This document shows positions 1-5,987 of a DNA stretch of 5,987 nucleotides, one piece after another; within the stretch, counting starts at the first letter, position 1; each line of letters begins with the position of its first letter. The stretch comes from CALGLS01 sp047626155. GTDB taxonomy: Bacteria; Bacteroidota; Bacteroidia; Chitinophagales; Saprospiraceae. The DNA is taken from contig JBLHRR010000226.1 of assembly GCA_047626155.1 (NCBI GenBank), positions 1 to 5,987 on the forward strand, written 5' to 3'. The notes under the pieces were generated by a model. That model worked only from the letters and a program-made list of their open reading frames with translations. It searched no databases and was not told the origin of the DNA. The translations under genes were made by a program, and so were the position numbers.

Positions 1-1818
1 CTGCTTTTCTTCAACAATACTATTACTAGTTTCTTTTTGATCAATCACATGATGTTTATCAATAGCAATCTCTGCTAGCTTTCTCTCTGTTTGATCTGGC
101 CAGATAATTTTTATAGAATCAATTGTTGTACTATTTCCGAGACCGAAATGCACCTTATAGTCCATGGAAGATTGAAAGCCTTTGGTGGGCATAAACTGAT
201 CATAAAGAATTTCGCTACCGCGATAAATGTAGACTTTCGCACCAATTCCAAATGGATTTTTATCCTTGTATTTGAAACTGAATTGCAAAAAGTGATTTCC
301 GCTTCCTTGGTTTTGATAAACAAAAAGAGGCATGTTCACATTATTAACGATGAGGTCGAGGTCACCATCATTATCGAGATCTCCGTAAGCCGCACCGTTG
401 GAATGGCTTACTTCACCAAGACCATATTCGGCTGCCTTGTCTACGAATTTCAAGTCGCCTTGATTGTGAAAAAACCGATTGGGAATCCGCTCAGAAGGAA
501 TGACATCTATCAGTTCCTTGTAGTTTACTTTATTGCCTGCTGTCATCTTCTTCATCGTTTCCGCATTGGCTAAAAACTTGATGAAGTCCTGATCGGTCAA
601 ATCTCTGTTGGTTCCATTGGCAATGAAAATATCTCTTCGGCTGTCGTTGTCAAAATCGGCAAGCAGGGCGCCCCAACTCCAATCGGAAGCTTCCACACCT
701 GCGAAGCGACCAATTTCACTGAAGGTTTTATCTCCGTTATTAAGGTGGAGCATATTCCTTGTAAATTGGTGATAGTAGCCATTGACAATATTCGACTGGT
801 ATTTGTTCCAATCTTCAAAAGTGGTTTTTGTCTTTATCCGTTTTTCAGCATTTGGTAACATTTCTGTTACAAAGATCTCCGCAAAACCGTCATTGTTCAT
901 ATCCGCCATATCCGCGCCCATGGAGGCCACCGAAATGGATTGCATTTGTTCTTCCATCTCCTCTGAAAAAGTACCATCTTGCTTGTTCATATAGATGTAA
1001 TCCTTCTCAAAGAAATCATTGGAAATATAAATATCGTCCCAGCCATCCTGATCTATATCTCCAACCGTTACTCCTAACCCGAAGCCAATCTCTGAACCAT
1101 AGATACCAGCGGCCTCACTCACATCCGTGAATGAATTGTTATCATTTCTAAACAACTTATCTCCTCCTACTAGGTCTCTTTTATTTCTAATATTTATTTT
1201 TGGATTAAAAGAACCAATGGCACGATAGGAATTATTCAAAAGATACATATCCAAATCACCATCTTTATCGTAATCGAAAAAAGCACTGTGAGTAGAATAA
1301 CCTTGGTCAGCAAGTCCATATTCCTCAGCCATTTCTGTAAATGTTCCATCTTTTTGATTTATAAATAATTCGTTTTGTTTGTTGTCTCCTTCTAAATCTC
1401 CAGAATTACAAACATAAATATCCAGCCAGCCATCTGCGTTGACATCCGCCATGCAGACACCGGTAGACCAGGCTTTGGTGCCCTGGACTCCCGCCGATTC
1501 AGAAATGTTTTTGAATTTGAAATCACCTTCATTTAAATAGAGTTGATTCTGCCCCATATTAGAAGTCAGGTAAACATCAGACAATCCGTCATTATTGATG
1601 TCTCCGATGGCGACGCCGCCTCCATTATAAAAATTTCGGTAGGTGTAAATGTTGAAAGCTCGATTGTATTCGAGGGTGTTTTCAAAATTGATCCCGGTAG
1701 CCTTTGCTGTCATCGAATGAAAGAGGGCATTGCTTTCGGGTTTAACCGATTCCCTGTCTGATTTGCAATTGGCAAATAGAACGAAGGTCATCAATATTAG
1801 TAGTCGTGAGTAATTCAA
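1..1818 (-). CDS. FG-GAP/VCBS-repeat, ASPIC/UnbV-domain lipoprotein (partial, C-terminus beyond the left edge)
   Basis: I translated the minus strand and found an uninterrupted frame of 606 codons from a TTG at 1818-1816 to base 1. From that TTG the protein begins with a lipoprotein signal: Arg5, hydrophobic residues 6-16, and lipobox LFANC with Cys18 as the lipidation site (Asn at -1 is unusual but tolerable). The first in-frame ATG (1791-1789) would leave only MTFVLFANC, too short and uncharged for a signal, so TTG is preferred. Seven Asp-rich calcium-loop motifs (DxDxDGxxD type) start near residues 73, 125, 182, 254, 306, 388 and 480; the clearest are DYDKDGDLD and DLDNDGDLD. An ASPIC/UnbV domain follows at about 525-575 (GAKV, GFQSSMDYKVHFGLG, IIWPDQ). 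It is co-linear with the 1116-residue protein at 2462-5812, so roughly 500 further residues are expected outside the window. By family it is probably a calcium-binding beta-propeller protein anchored in the outer membrane. Its ligand is unknown. Confidence 0.93.
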   Translation of the reverse strand, partial: MNYSRLLILMTFVLFANCKSDRESVKPESNALFHSMTAKATGINFENTLEYNRAFNIYTYRNFYNGGGVAIGDINNDGLSDVYLTSNMGQNQLYLNEGDFKFKNISESAGVQGTKAWSTGVCMADVNADGWLDIYVCNSGDLEGDNKQNELFINQKDGTFTEMAEEYGLADQGYSTHSAFFDYDKDGDLDMYLLNNSYRAIGSFNPKINIRNKRDLVGGDKLFRNDNNSFTDVSEAAGIYGSEIGFGLGVTVGDIDQDGWDDIYISNDFFEKDYIYMNKQDGTFSEEMEEQMQSISVASMGADMADMNNDGFAEIFVTEMLPNAEKRIKTKTTFEDWNKYQSNIVNGYYHQFTRNMLHLNNGDKTFSEIGRFAGVEASDWSWGALLADFDNDSRRDIFIANGTNRDLTDQDFIKFLANAETMKKMTAGNKVNYKELIDVIPSERIPNRFFHNQGDLKFVDKAAEYGLGEVSHSNGAAYGDLDNDGDLDLIVNNVNMPLFVYQNQGSGNHFLQFSFKYKDKNPFGIGAKVYIYRGSEILYDQFMPTKGFQSSMDYKVHFGLGNSTTIDSIKIIWPDQTERKLAEIAIDKHHVIDQKETSNSIVEEKQ

Positions 1819-1838
1819 TATTTTTTTCTTTTGTAATT
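1819..1838 (-). promoter_or_regulatory. A-rich translation leader supporting the TTG start
   Basis: These 20 bases separate the stop of the 180-residue lipoprotein gene (TAA, 1841-1839) from the TTG at 1818. Read on the minus strand they are almost all A with a few other bases, including a run of seven A, and hold no Shine-Dalgarno sequence. A-rich leaders without Shine-Dalgarno are typical of Bacteroidota genes, which supports initiation here. The short gap leaves little room for a promoter or terminator, so the downstream gene is probably co-transcribed with the one before it. Confidence 0.5.
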
Positions 1839-2381
1839 TTATTGTTTTTCCTGAAACCCAGAATGTTTGATATCTGCTTTCACCAACATTTCGTCCACAT
1901 CTTTGTATATCCGAATGGTGACTGGCGTTAGGACTTTATAATGAGCCACCTTTCCATTTGATAATTTCTTTTCATCAAACTTAACTTCGTATTTCTTTTC
2001 AAAATATTGAAGCACCTGTCCATACAAAAGTTCCTGACTCAACTCGTTTTTCTTCCAGGGCGACCATCCTTTGAAATAGAAAGACAGGGGAAACTCTGAT
2101 ATCTTTTCATCTACGAATTCCGGATAAAAATTAATGACCACCTTGGGTTCAAAGTTCACAGAGTCTTCGTACATGACGTTGTTGTCTACTGTTCCGTGGC
2201 CCGTTTTCCCTTCTTGGTTAAGGTCCCAGCAATGTTTGAAGAAGGCGTCTTTTTCCATGCCGAAGTATATGCCGTGTACGAGGTCGTCTAGTGATTCGTC
2301 GTAATTGTTTTTACAGGAGCTGGCGAATAGGAAAATTGTTGTTAGAATTAGAAGTATGCTTGGTATGTTTCTCTTTGTCAT
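1839..2381 (-). CDS. Small lipoprotein of unknown function (180 aa)
   Basis: It starts at ATG (2381-2379) behind an A-rich leader and ends at TAA (1841-1839). The N-terminus is a lipoprotein signal: Lys3-Arg4, hydrophobic residues 6-20, and lipobox FASSC with Cys23 lipidated. The mature part begins CKNNYDESLDD, which is Lys after Cys followed by an acidic stretch. A motif follows at about residues 37-58 (HGIYFGMEKDAFFKHCWDLNQEG). This GM..D.F..HCW.LN pattern resembles hypothetical Bacteroidota proteins I recall, but I cannot name a family. The rest alternates predicted strands with charged and aromatic residues (VVINFYPEF at 81-89, FYFKGWSPWK at 101-110) and looks like a compact alpha/beta domain with no further membrane segment. 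No catalytic motif is visible. It sits between two paralogous FG-GAP lipoprotein genes, 80 bases after one and 20 before the other, so it is probably co-expressed with them. A periplasmic or surface accessory role is only an inference. Confidence 0.9.
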   Translation of the reverse strand: MTKRNIPSILLILTTIFLFASSCKNNYDESLDDLVHGIYFGMEKDAFFKHCWDLNQEGKTGHGTVDNNVMYEDSVNFEPKVVINFYPEFVDEKISEFPLSFYFKGWSPWKKNELSQELLYGQVLQYFEKKYEVKFDEKKLSNGKVAHYKVLTPVTIRIYKDVDEMLVKADIKHSGFQEKQ

Positions 2382-2406
2382 TTGTTTGTTTATTTTTGTT
2401 TAGAAC
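2382..2406 (-). promoter_or_regulatory. A-rich leader of the 180-residue lipoprotein gene
   Basis: Read on the minus strand, the bases just before the ATG are dominated by A (repeated AAAC/AAAT units) and show no Shine-Dalgarno sequence. This is the usual Bacteroidota style of translation leader and supports the ATG at 2381. I do not see a convincing TTTG / TAnnTTTG Bacteroidota promoter pair in the 80-base gap. Confidence 0.4.
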
Positions 2407-2428
2407 GTTTTTTCGGACCTTCGGTGTG

Positions 2429-2463
2429 GACGTTTACTAAAACCTCAAAGGTTGTAAACGTTT
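2429..2463 (-). other. Intergenic stem-loop overlapping the stop codon of the 1116-residue gene
   Basis: Bases 2431-2437 (CGTTTAC) pair perfectly with 2454-2460 (GTAAACG), and 2441-2445 (AACCT) pair with 2449-2453 (AGGTT). This leaves a three-base bulge (2438-2440) and a three-base loop (2446-2448). An A-T pair (2430/2461) and possible G-T pairs (2429/2462, 2428/2463) extend it into the TAA stop at 2464-2462. On the minus strand no run of T follows, so it is not a standard intrinsic terminator. It could instead be an mRNA-stabilising or processing hairpin that adjusts the ratio of the large and small lipoproteins. The pairing is read directly; the function is inferred. Confidence 0.55.
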
Positions 2464-5400
2464 AGCGCGTGCCCTTTTGGAACAAGGCGTTTCTATAAAC
2501 CCCAGCAGCCCCTCCATTTTTTAATACAATAATATACTGTTCTCCTTTTATTTTCACCTCCACAATATCTCTGATTTGCCCTCGCTCAAAAAAGCCAGAT
2601 TCCTCATGCGGTAAAATAGCAAACTTTCCGTTCTTTTGGTTCATTAATACATGTCCATAAGAAGCGGCGTTCATTCCTATCTCTGGTTTTGTTTCGTATT
2701 GGTTGCCTCCCATTATCAAGTCCGGGAAGCCATCATTGTTCAGGTCGCCCGACCAAATCGCTCTTTGCTCGGAATATTGCACCTCTTCTGGAAGCGGCAA
2801 GAAGCTAAAGGTTCCTCCATTGTTTACAAAGACGCCGGAGCGATATTCATTGACTTCATGGACAATTGATTTCGACAATCTTTCTGCGCCAAATAAATCC
2901 ATCATAGATGCCTTTGCATAGACTTCATATTTCAATACTTTCTTTTTCAGGATTGGCAATTGACTGAGCAGTTCCTTCTTAAGATGAATGGGAAAATATT
3001 GATCGCCTTCCTTCACACAATGGATCGCCTCTACCCTACCATTCGCATCAAAATCATTGACAAATAAATAGAGCGATCCTTTTGATAGGTTTTTAAATCG
3101 TTGGTTCAAACCAAGGTTCGCAGCGATGATGTCTTGGTCACCATCCTGGTCGATGTCTACTATTTCGATGTCGTTCCAGATGCCTTTTACTTTTTCCAAA
3201 CCGGTGTTGGTGTTCTCTACTAAACCTTTTTCATATTCATATTCAAAAACGGCTAAGGAGTTGTATTCTCTGGAAAAAATAATTTCTTGTTGACCATTTC
3301 CATTTAGGTCAGCTGCCCTAATGTCCTTGATCATTCCGATTCCTTGAAGCGCTTTATTCAACAAGGGAGCTTTAATGTATTTTCCATTTACCTTTTTATA
3401 AACAGCTCCACTTGAAGGAACGCCATAAGCCGTCAATTCCAATCGAGAACCAATAACAATTTCCTTTGCTCCGTCCTGATCAATATCTATGGCAATGCCG
3501 CAGCTACTACTTGTAAAACCACTGTTAAAACCATTTTCCGATTTTACAAAATTATTCATTTTATTTACCAGTAGTTGATCGCGTAGTGCGGAGGAAACGG
3601 CTGGGAATTCTACCCCACCATTTAGCAATAAAATATCCTCTTTATTATCCTTATTAAAATCAGTGATGATAAAATTACAGGTTTCTGATTGCTCAAATGC
3701 TTTAAAGAGCGGTATTTCTTTTTGTTGAAATTTATTTCCTTTTAATTCAAAATAAGAACAGGCAGAACCCGAACTTCCGGTAATCAACAGCTCAGATTGT
3801 CCATCTTTGTTCAAATCAGCTACCTGTGCTTTTGGACCTTCATTGGACATCATCTGCAAAAGCATTCTATTTTGATCAAAATCAGAAAACCGATTTTCTT
3901 TGTGTACATAATTCAGCATTCCCTTTTGCTTTTGCAAAAGTGTTGTTGCATTTTTATTATTTGTAGCAAAGGCAATATTAGTTTGTTTTGCCCCTTTCAA
4001 TTGGAAATGATAACTGCTGTCCACCTTTAAATCATAGTACGCAGACACCCTTTGATCTGGCCAAACGACTTTTAAGGAATCAACTTTTTTGCTTTGACCT
4101 AAACCGAAATGCAGCTTATAATCCACTGAAGATTGGTAACCACGCATCGGATGTAAATCCAAATAGTAGGAATTTCCATCTGCAAAAAGAGCCACCTTGG
4201 AACCGATGGCTTTCGTATTCTTCTCGCTTCCGGTCAACGTGACTTGGCAGAAGGAATTATTTTTACTGTTATTTTTATAGATGCGGGAAGTTTCATCTAT
4301 TAGGTTTAAAACCAAATCCAAGTCGCCATCATTATCCAAGTCTGCGTAGGCAGAACCATTAGCAAAGTTAGGTTCGTCTATACCGCTGAGGTATGTTTTT
4401 TCAAAATGGTTTAAGCTATCCTGAATAAAAAGATAATTCGCTAATTTTTCTTTTGGAAAACTTTCAATGATCGTAGTGATAACATCTTTCCTCCCCTCCT
4501 TAACCATCGCCCCAATTTTCTGTGGATTATAAAAAGCAATATGATCCAGATCTAACAAGTCTTTTGCAATTCCATTCGCAACGAAAATATCTTTCAATCC
4601 ATTGTTGTCAAAGTCTGCCATCAGTGCGCCCCAACTCCAATCAGTGGCTTCTACTCCGTGGTATCTTCCTAGTTCTAAAAACTGAGGAATTCCCTTATTA
4701 TTCCCCGTGTTGTATTGTAGTACATTTCGACCAAACTGATTGTGGTATCCTTTTGATCTATTCAACTTACTTTTATCGTAAGATTCAAAAACCGCCTTAG
4801 ATTTGTAACGGTTTAATTTTTCTGGTAACATTTCTGTTACAAAAATATCAGGACGCATATCGTTATTGATGTCTGCGATGTCTGCCCCCATAGATCCCAT
4901 ACTTAATTCAGAAATGGAAGAAGTAACTACCTCTTTGAACGTTCCGTCTTTTTGATTGACATACAAGTAATCTCTTTCAAAGAAATCATTGCTCACGAAA
5001 ATGTCTTCCCAGTGATCTCCATTCAAATCAGCGACACTTACGCCTAATCCAAAACCAATGGCAGAGGTATAAATTCCTGCGGCTTGAGATACATCTTCAA
5101 ATCGAATACTGCCCGTTTCTACTTCCATGTTTCGGAGCAATTTGTTGCCGCCCTTTTCATCCGGACGATCGCGCAAACCTTCTACGATGTCATAGGCTCC
5201 TACCGAGCGAATGCTGTTATTCAAAAGGTAACAATCTAGATCTCCGTCCTTATCGTAATCAAAGAAAGCCGCGTGGATAGAAAGACCAATAAAATCCATC
5301 CCAAATTCTTTTGTTTGATCCGTGAAAGTTAAATCTCCATTATTGAGGAAGAATTGGTTGTAGCGATTTTCTCCTTCTGGCTTTCCGGATTTACAAACAA

Positions 5401-5812
5401 AAACATCTAACAATCCATCGTGGTTGATATCGACGAAGGAAGCTCCAGTGCTCCAATTCCCCGCGCAGGCCAGTCCTGCGTTTTTTGTAATGTCTTCAAA
5501 TTGGAAATTTCCTTTATTTAGATACATTTTATTTTCAACCAGGTTCCCGGTAAAATAAATGTCGACTAGGTTGTCATTGTTGATATCGCCTAGGGCGACG
5601 CCGCCGCCGTTTAGAAAGTTCTTAAAGGTGTAGGGGTTGTATTCTTCTGTGAATGTAAGTCTGTTGTTGAAATTAACAGAAGAGTAGGAAGCGGGGATAG
5701 ATGTAAAAAGGGCTTTACTGTTTTCTGTAAGGACGTTAGTATCTTTCTTACAGGCGGTTAGCAGTAAGAGTATTGTGAAGGATAGGAATAGTATGTTGGT
5801 GTTTTTATTCAA
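2462..5812 (-). CDS. FG-GAP/VCBS-repeat, ASPIC/UnbV-domain lipoprotein (1116 aa, complete)
   Basis: The frame runs from TTG (5812-5810) to TAA (2464-2462). An in-frame TAA lies 12 codons upstream (5848-5846), and no ATG or GTG lies between it and the signal peptide; the first internal Met is near residue 96. TTG is therefore the only standard start that keeps the lipoprotein signal (Lys3, hydrophobic 7-18, lipobox LTAC, Cys21). Seven calcium-loop-like motifs start near residues 76, 128, 185, 262, 314, 400 and 491. An ASPIC/UnbV domain lies at about 537-588 (GSKV, GYQSSVDYKLHFGLG, VVWPDQ). Seven more motifs start near 666, 718, 776, 835, 886, 920 and 1023. The C-terminal section GDLNNDGFPDLIMGGNQYE...GMNAASYGHVL matches what I know of large Bacteroidota VCBS-repeat proteins, and about 1100 residues is a normal length. 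FG-GAP repeats form beta-propeller blades that bind calcium and usually mediate binding. I see no enzyme active site and no obvious type IX secretion tail. It is probably an outer-membrane, possibly surface-exposed, binding protein with unknown ligand. Confidence 0.95.
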   Translation of the reverse strand: MNKNTNILFLSFTILLLLTACKKDTNVLTENSKALFTSIPASYSSVNFNNRLTFTEEYNPYTFKNFLNGGGVALGDINNDNLVDIYFTGNLVENKMYLNKGNFQFEDITKNAGLACAGNWSTGASFVDINHDGLLDVFVCKSGKPEGENRYNQFFLNNGDLTFTDQTKEFGMDFIGLSIHAAFFDYDKDGDLDCYLLNNSIRSVGAYDIVEGLRDRPDEKGGNKLLRNMEVETGSIRFEDVSQAAGIYTSAIGFGLGVSVADLNGDHWEDIFVSNDFFERDYLYVNQKDGTFKEVVTSSISELSMGSMGADIADINNDMRPDIFVTEMLPEKLNRYKSKAVFESYDKSKLNRSKGYHNQFGRNVLQYNTGNNKGIPQFLELGRYHGVEATDWSWGALMADFDNNGLKDIFVANGIAKDLLDLDHIAFYNPQKIGAMVKEGRKDVITTIIESFPKEKLANYLFIQDSLNHFEKTYLSGIDEPNFANGSAYADLDNDGDLDLVLNLIDETSRIYKNNSKNNSFCQVTLTGSEKNTKAIGSKVALFADGNSYYLDLHPMRGYQSSVDYKLHFGLGQSKKVDSLKVVWPDQRVSAYYDLKVDSSYHFQLKGAKQTNIAFATNNKNATTLLQKQKGMLNYVHKENRFSDFDQNRMLLQMMSNEGPKAQVADLNKDGQSELLITGSSGSACSYFELKGNKFQQKEIPLFKAFEQSETCNFIITDFNKDNKEDILLLNGGVEFPAVSSALRDQLLVNKMNNFVKSENGFNSGFTSSSCGIAIDIDQDGAKEIVIGSRLELTAYGVPSSGAVYKKVNGKYIKAPLLNKALQGIGMIKDIRAADLNGNGQQEIIFSREYNSLAVFEYEYEKGLVENTNTGLEKVKGIWNDIEIVDIDQDGDQDIIAANLGLNQRFKNLSKGSLYLFVNDFDANGRVEAIHCVKEGDQYFPIHLKKELLSQLPILKKKVLKYEVYAKASMMDLFGAERLSKSIVHEVNEYRSGVFVNNGGTFSFLPLPEEVQYSEQRAIWSGDLNNDGFPDLIMGGNQYETKPEIGMNAASYGHVLMNQKNGKFAILPHEESGFFERGQIRDIVEVKIKGEQYIIVLKNGGAAGVYRNALFQKGTR

Positions 5813-5987
5813 GAGTATGATTGTGGAAAAGTCTAGAAGAGTTGATTAAGTCTATTAAAGTTATGTTGATTTTAAATGAGCCTTGTTGTTTAATTTAAAC
5901 ATTACGGCTTGCCTTCGGCGACATACTTTTTCAGTCGAAAAAAAGGTATGCAAAATTCTCGACAAATCAAAGGCTCTACCGCTCAGG
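5813..5987 (-). other. Non-coding leader region upstream of the 1116-residue gene
   Basis: These 175 bases hold no supported gene. The 60 bases nearest the TTG start are AT-rich, have no Shine-Dalgarno sequence and contain stops in the gene's own frame. A TAACTTTA at about 5853-5860 (minus strand) resembles the Bacteroidota -7 element TAnnTTTG with one mismatch, but no TTG-type -33 element lies at the right distance, so no promoter is called. The right part contains the hairpin at 5922-5950. The promoter may lie here or beyond the right edge. Confidence 0.45.
5922..5950. other. Ten-base-pair hairpin in the upstream region
   Basis: Bases 5922-5931 (CATACTTTTT) pair with 5941-5950 (AAAAGGTATG) around a nine-base loop (5932-5940), with one G-T wobble. 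On neither strand is the stem followed by a run of T, although the stem itself contains T/A tracts. It could be a weak terminator for a gene to the right, part of a 5' leader of the operon, or a protein-binding inverted repeat. The pairing is visible; the role is not determined. Confidence 0.45.

Noticed and set aside
91..573. A 160-codon plus-strand open frame opposite the partial FG-GAP gene
   Set aside because: It lies wholly antisense to a gene with clear domain content. Its translation shows no signal, motif or domain, and other plus-strand frames opposite the two large genes are equally unconvincing shadows.
668..684. A 17-base stretch identical to 4626-4642
   Set aside because: It encodes the conserved DWSWGA block of both paralogues and is too short to suggest recent recombination by itself.
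853..873. A 21-base stretch identical to 4823-4843, containing a GTAAC/GTTAC inverted repeat
   Set aside because: It is the coding sequence for the conserved block VTEMLP in both paralogues. The identity and the small inverted repeat are explained by protein conservation and shared ancestry, not by a separate repeat element.
2382..2461. A possible separate promoter for the small lipoprotein gene
   Set aside because: I found no TTTG / TAnnTTTG pair with proper spacing in the 80-base gap. An internal promoter cannot be excluded, but the sequence does not support calling one.
5931..5986. A minus-strand open tail (18 codons ending in TGA at 5933-5931) that could be the end of an upstream gene
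   Set aside because: Eighteen codons open to the edge are expected by chance, the composition is not distinctive, and no domain ending can be recognised.
5948..5987. A plus-strand ATG open to the right edge (13 codons, MQNSRQIKGSTAQ)
   Set aside because: It is too short to judge. The AAAAGG before it is only one base from the ATG and is part of a hairpin arm, and no recognisable protein feature is present.

Overview
The window looks like Bacteroidota DNA, probably an environmental Saprospiria/Cytophagia/Flavobacteriia-type organism. This is inferred from moderate-to-low GC, A-rich gene leaders without Shine-Dalgarno sequences, lipoprotein signal peptides ending in Cys-Lys, and very large FG-GAP/VCBS-repeat proteins carrying an ASPIC/UnbV domain. 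The genus cannot be told from the sequence.

All convincing genes lie on the minus strand, so the locus reads from right to left. Positions 5987-5813 are a short non-coding leader with one clear hairpin (5922-5950). Positions 5812-2462 encode a complete 1116-residue lipoprotein with FG-GAP/VCBS repeats, an ASPIC/UnbV domain, then more FG-GAP/VCBS repeats. After an 80-base gap containing a stem-loop (2429-2463), positions 2381-1839 encode a 180-residue lipoprotein of unknown function. Twenty bases later, at 1818, a second large FG-GAP/ASPIC lipoprotein begins; it is open to base 1 and continues beyond the left edge, so only its first 606 residues are visible. It is a clear paralogue of the 1116-residue protein across their shared length.

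The spacing (80 and 20 bases, one strand, no obvious terminator) suggests one transcript. All three products have lipoprotein signal peptides and a mature N-terminus starting Cys-Lys with acidic residues nearby, so they are probably anchored in the outer membrane, possibly on the cell surface. In Bacteroidota, proteins of this architecture are often found near SusC/SusD-type uptake genes, but no such gene is in this window. The substrate or partner is therefore unknown.

The most notable points are these: both large paralogues appear to start at TTG while the small gene between them starts at ATG; the complete protein has 14 calcium-loop-like motifs arranged 7 + ASPIC + 7; an uncharacterised small lipoprotein sits between the paralogues; and a stem-loop overlaps the stop codon of the first gene. 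I see no defence system, CRISPR array, mobile element, tRNA or rRNA.
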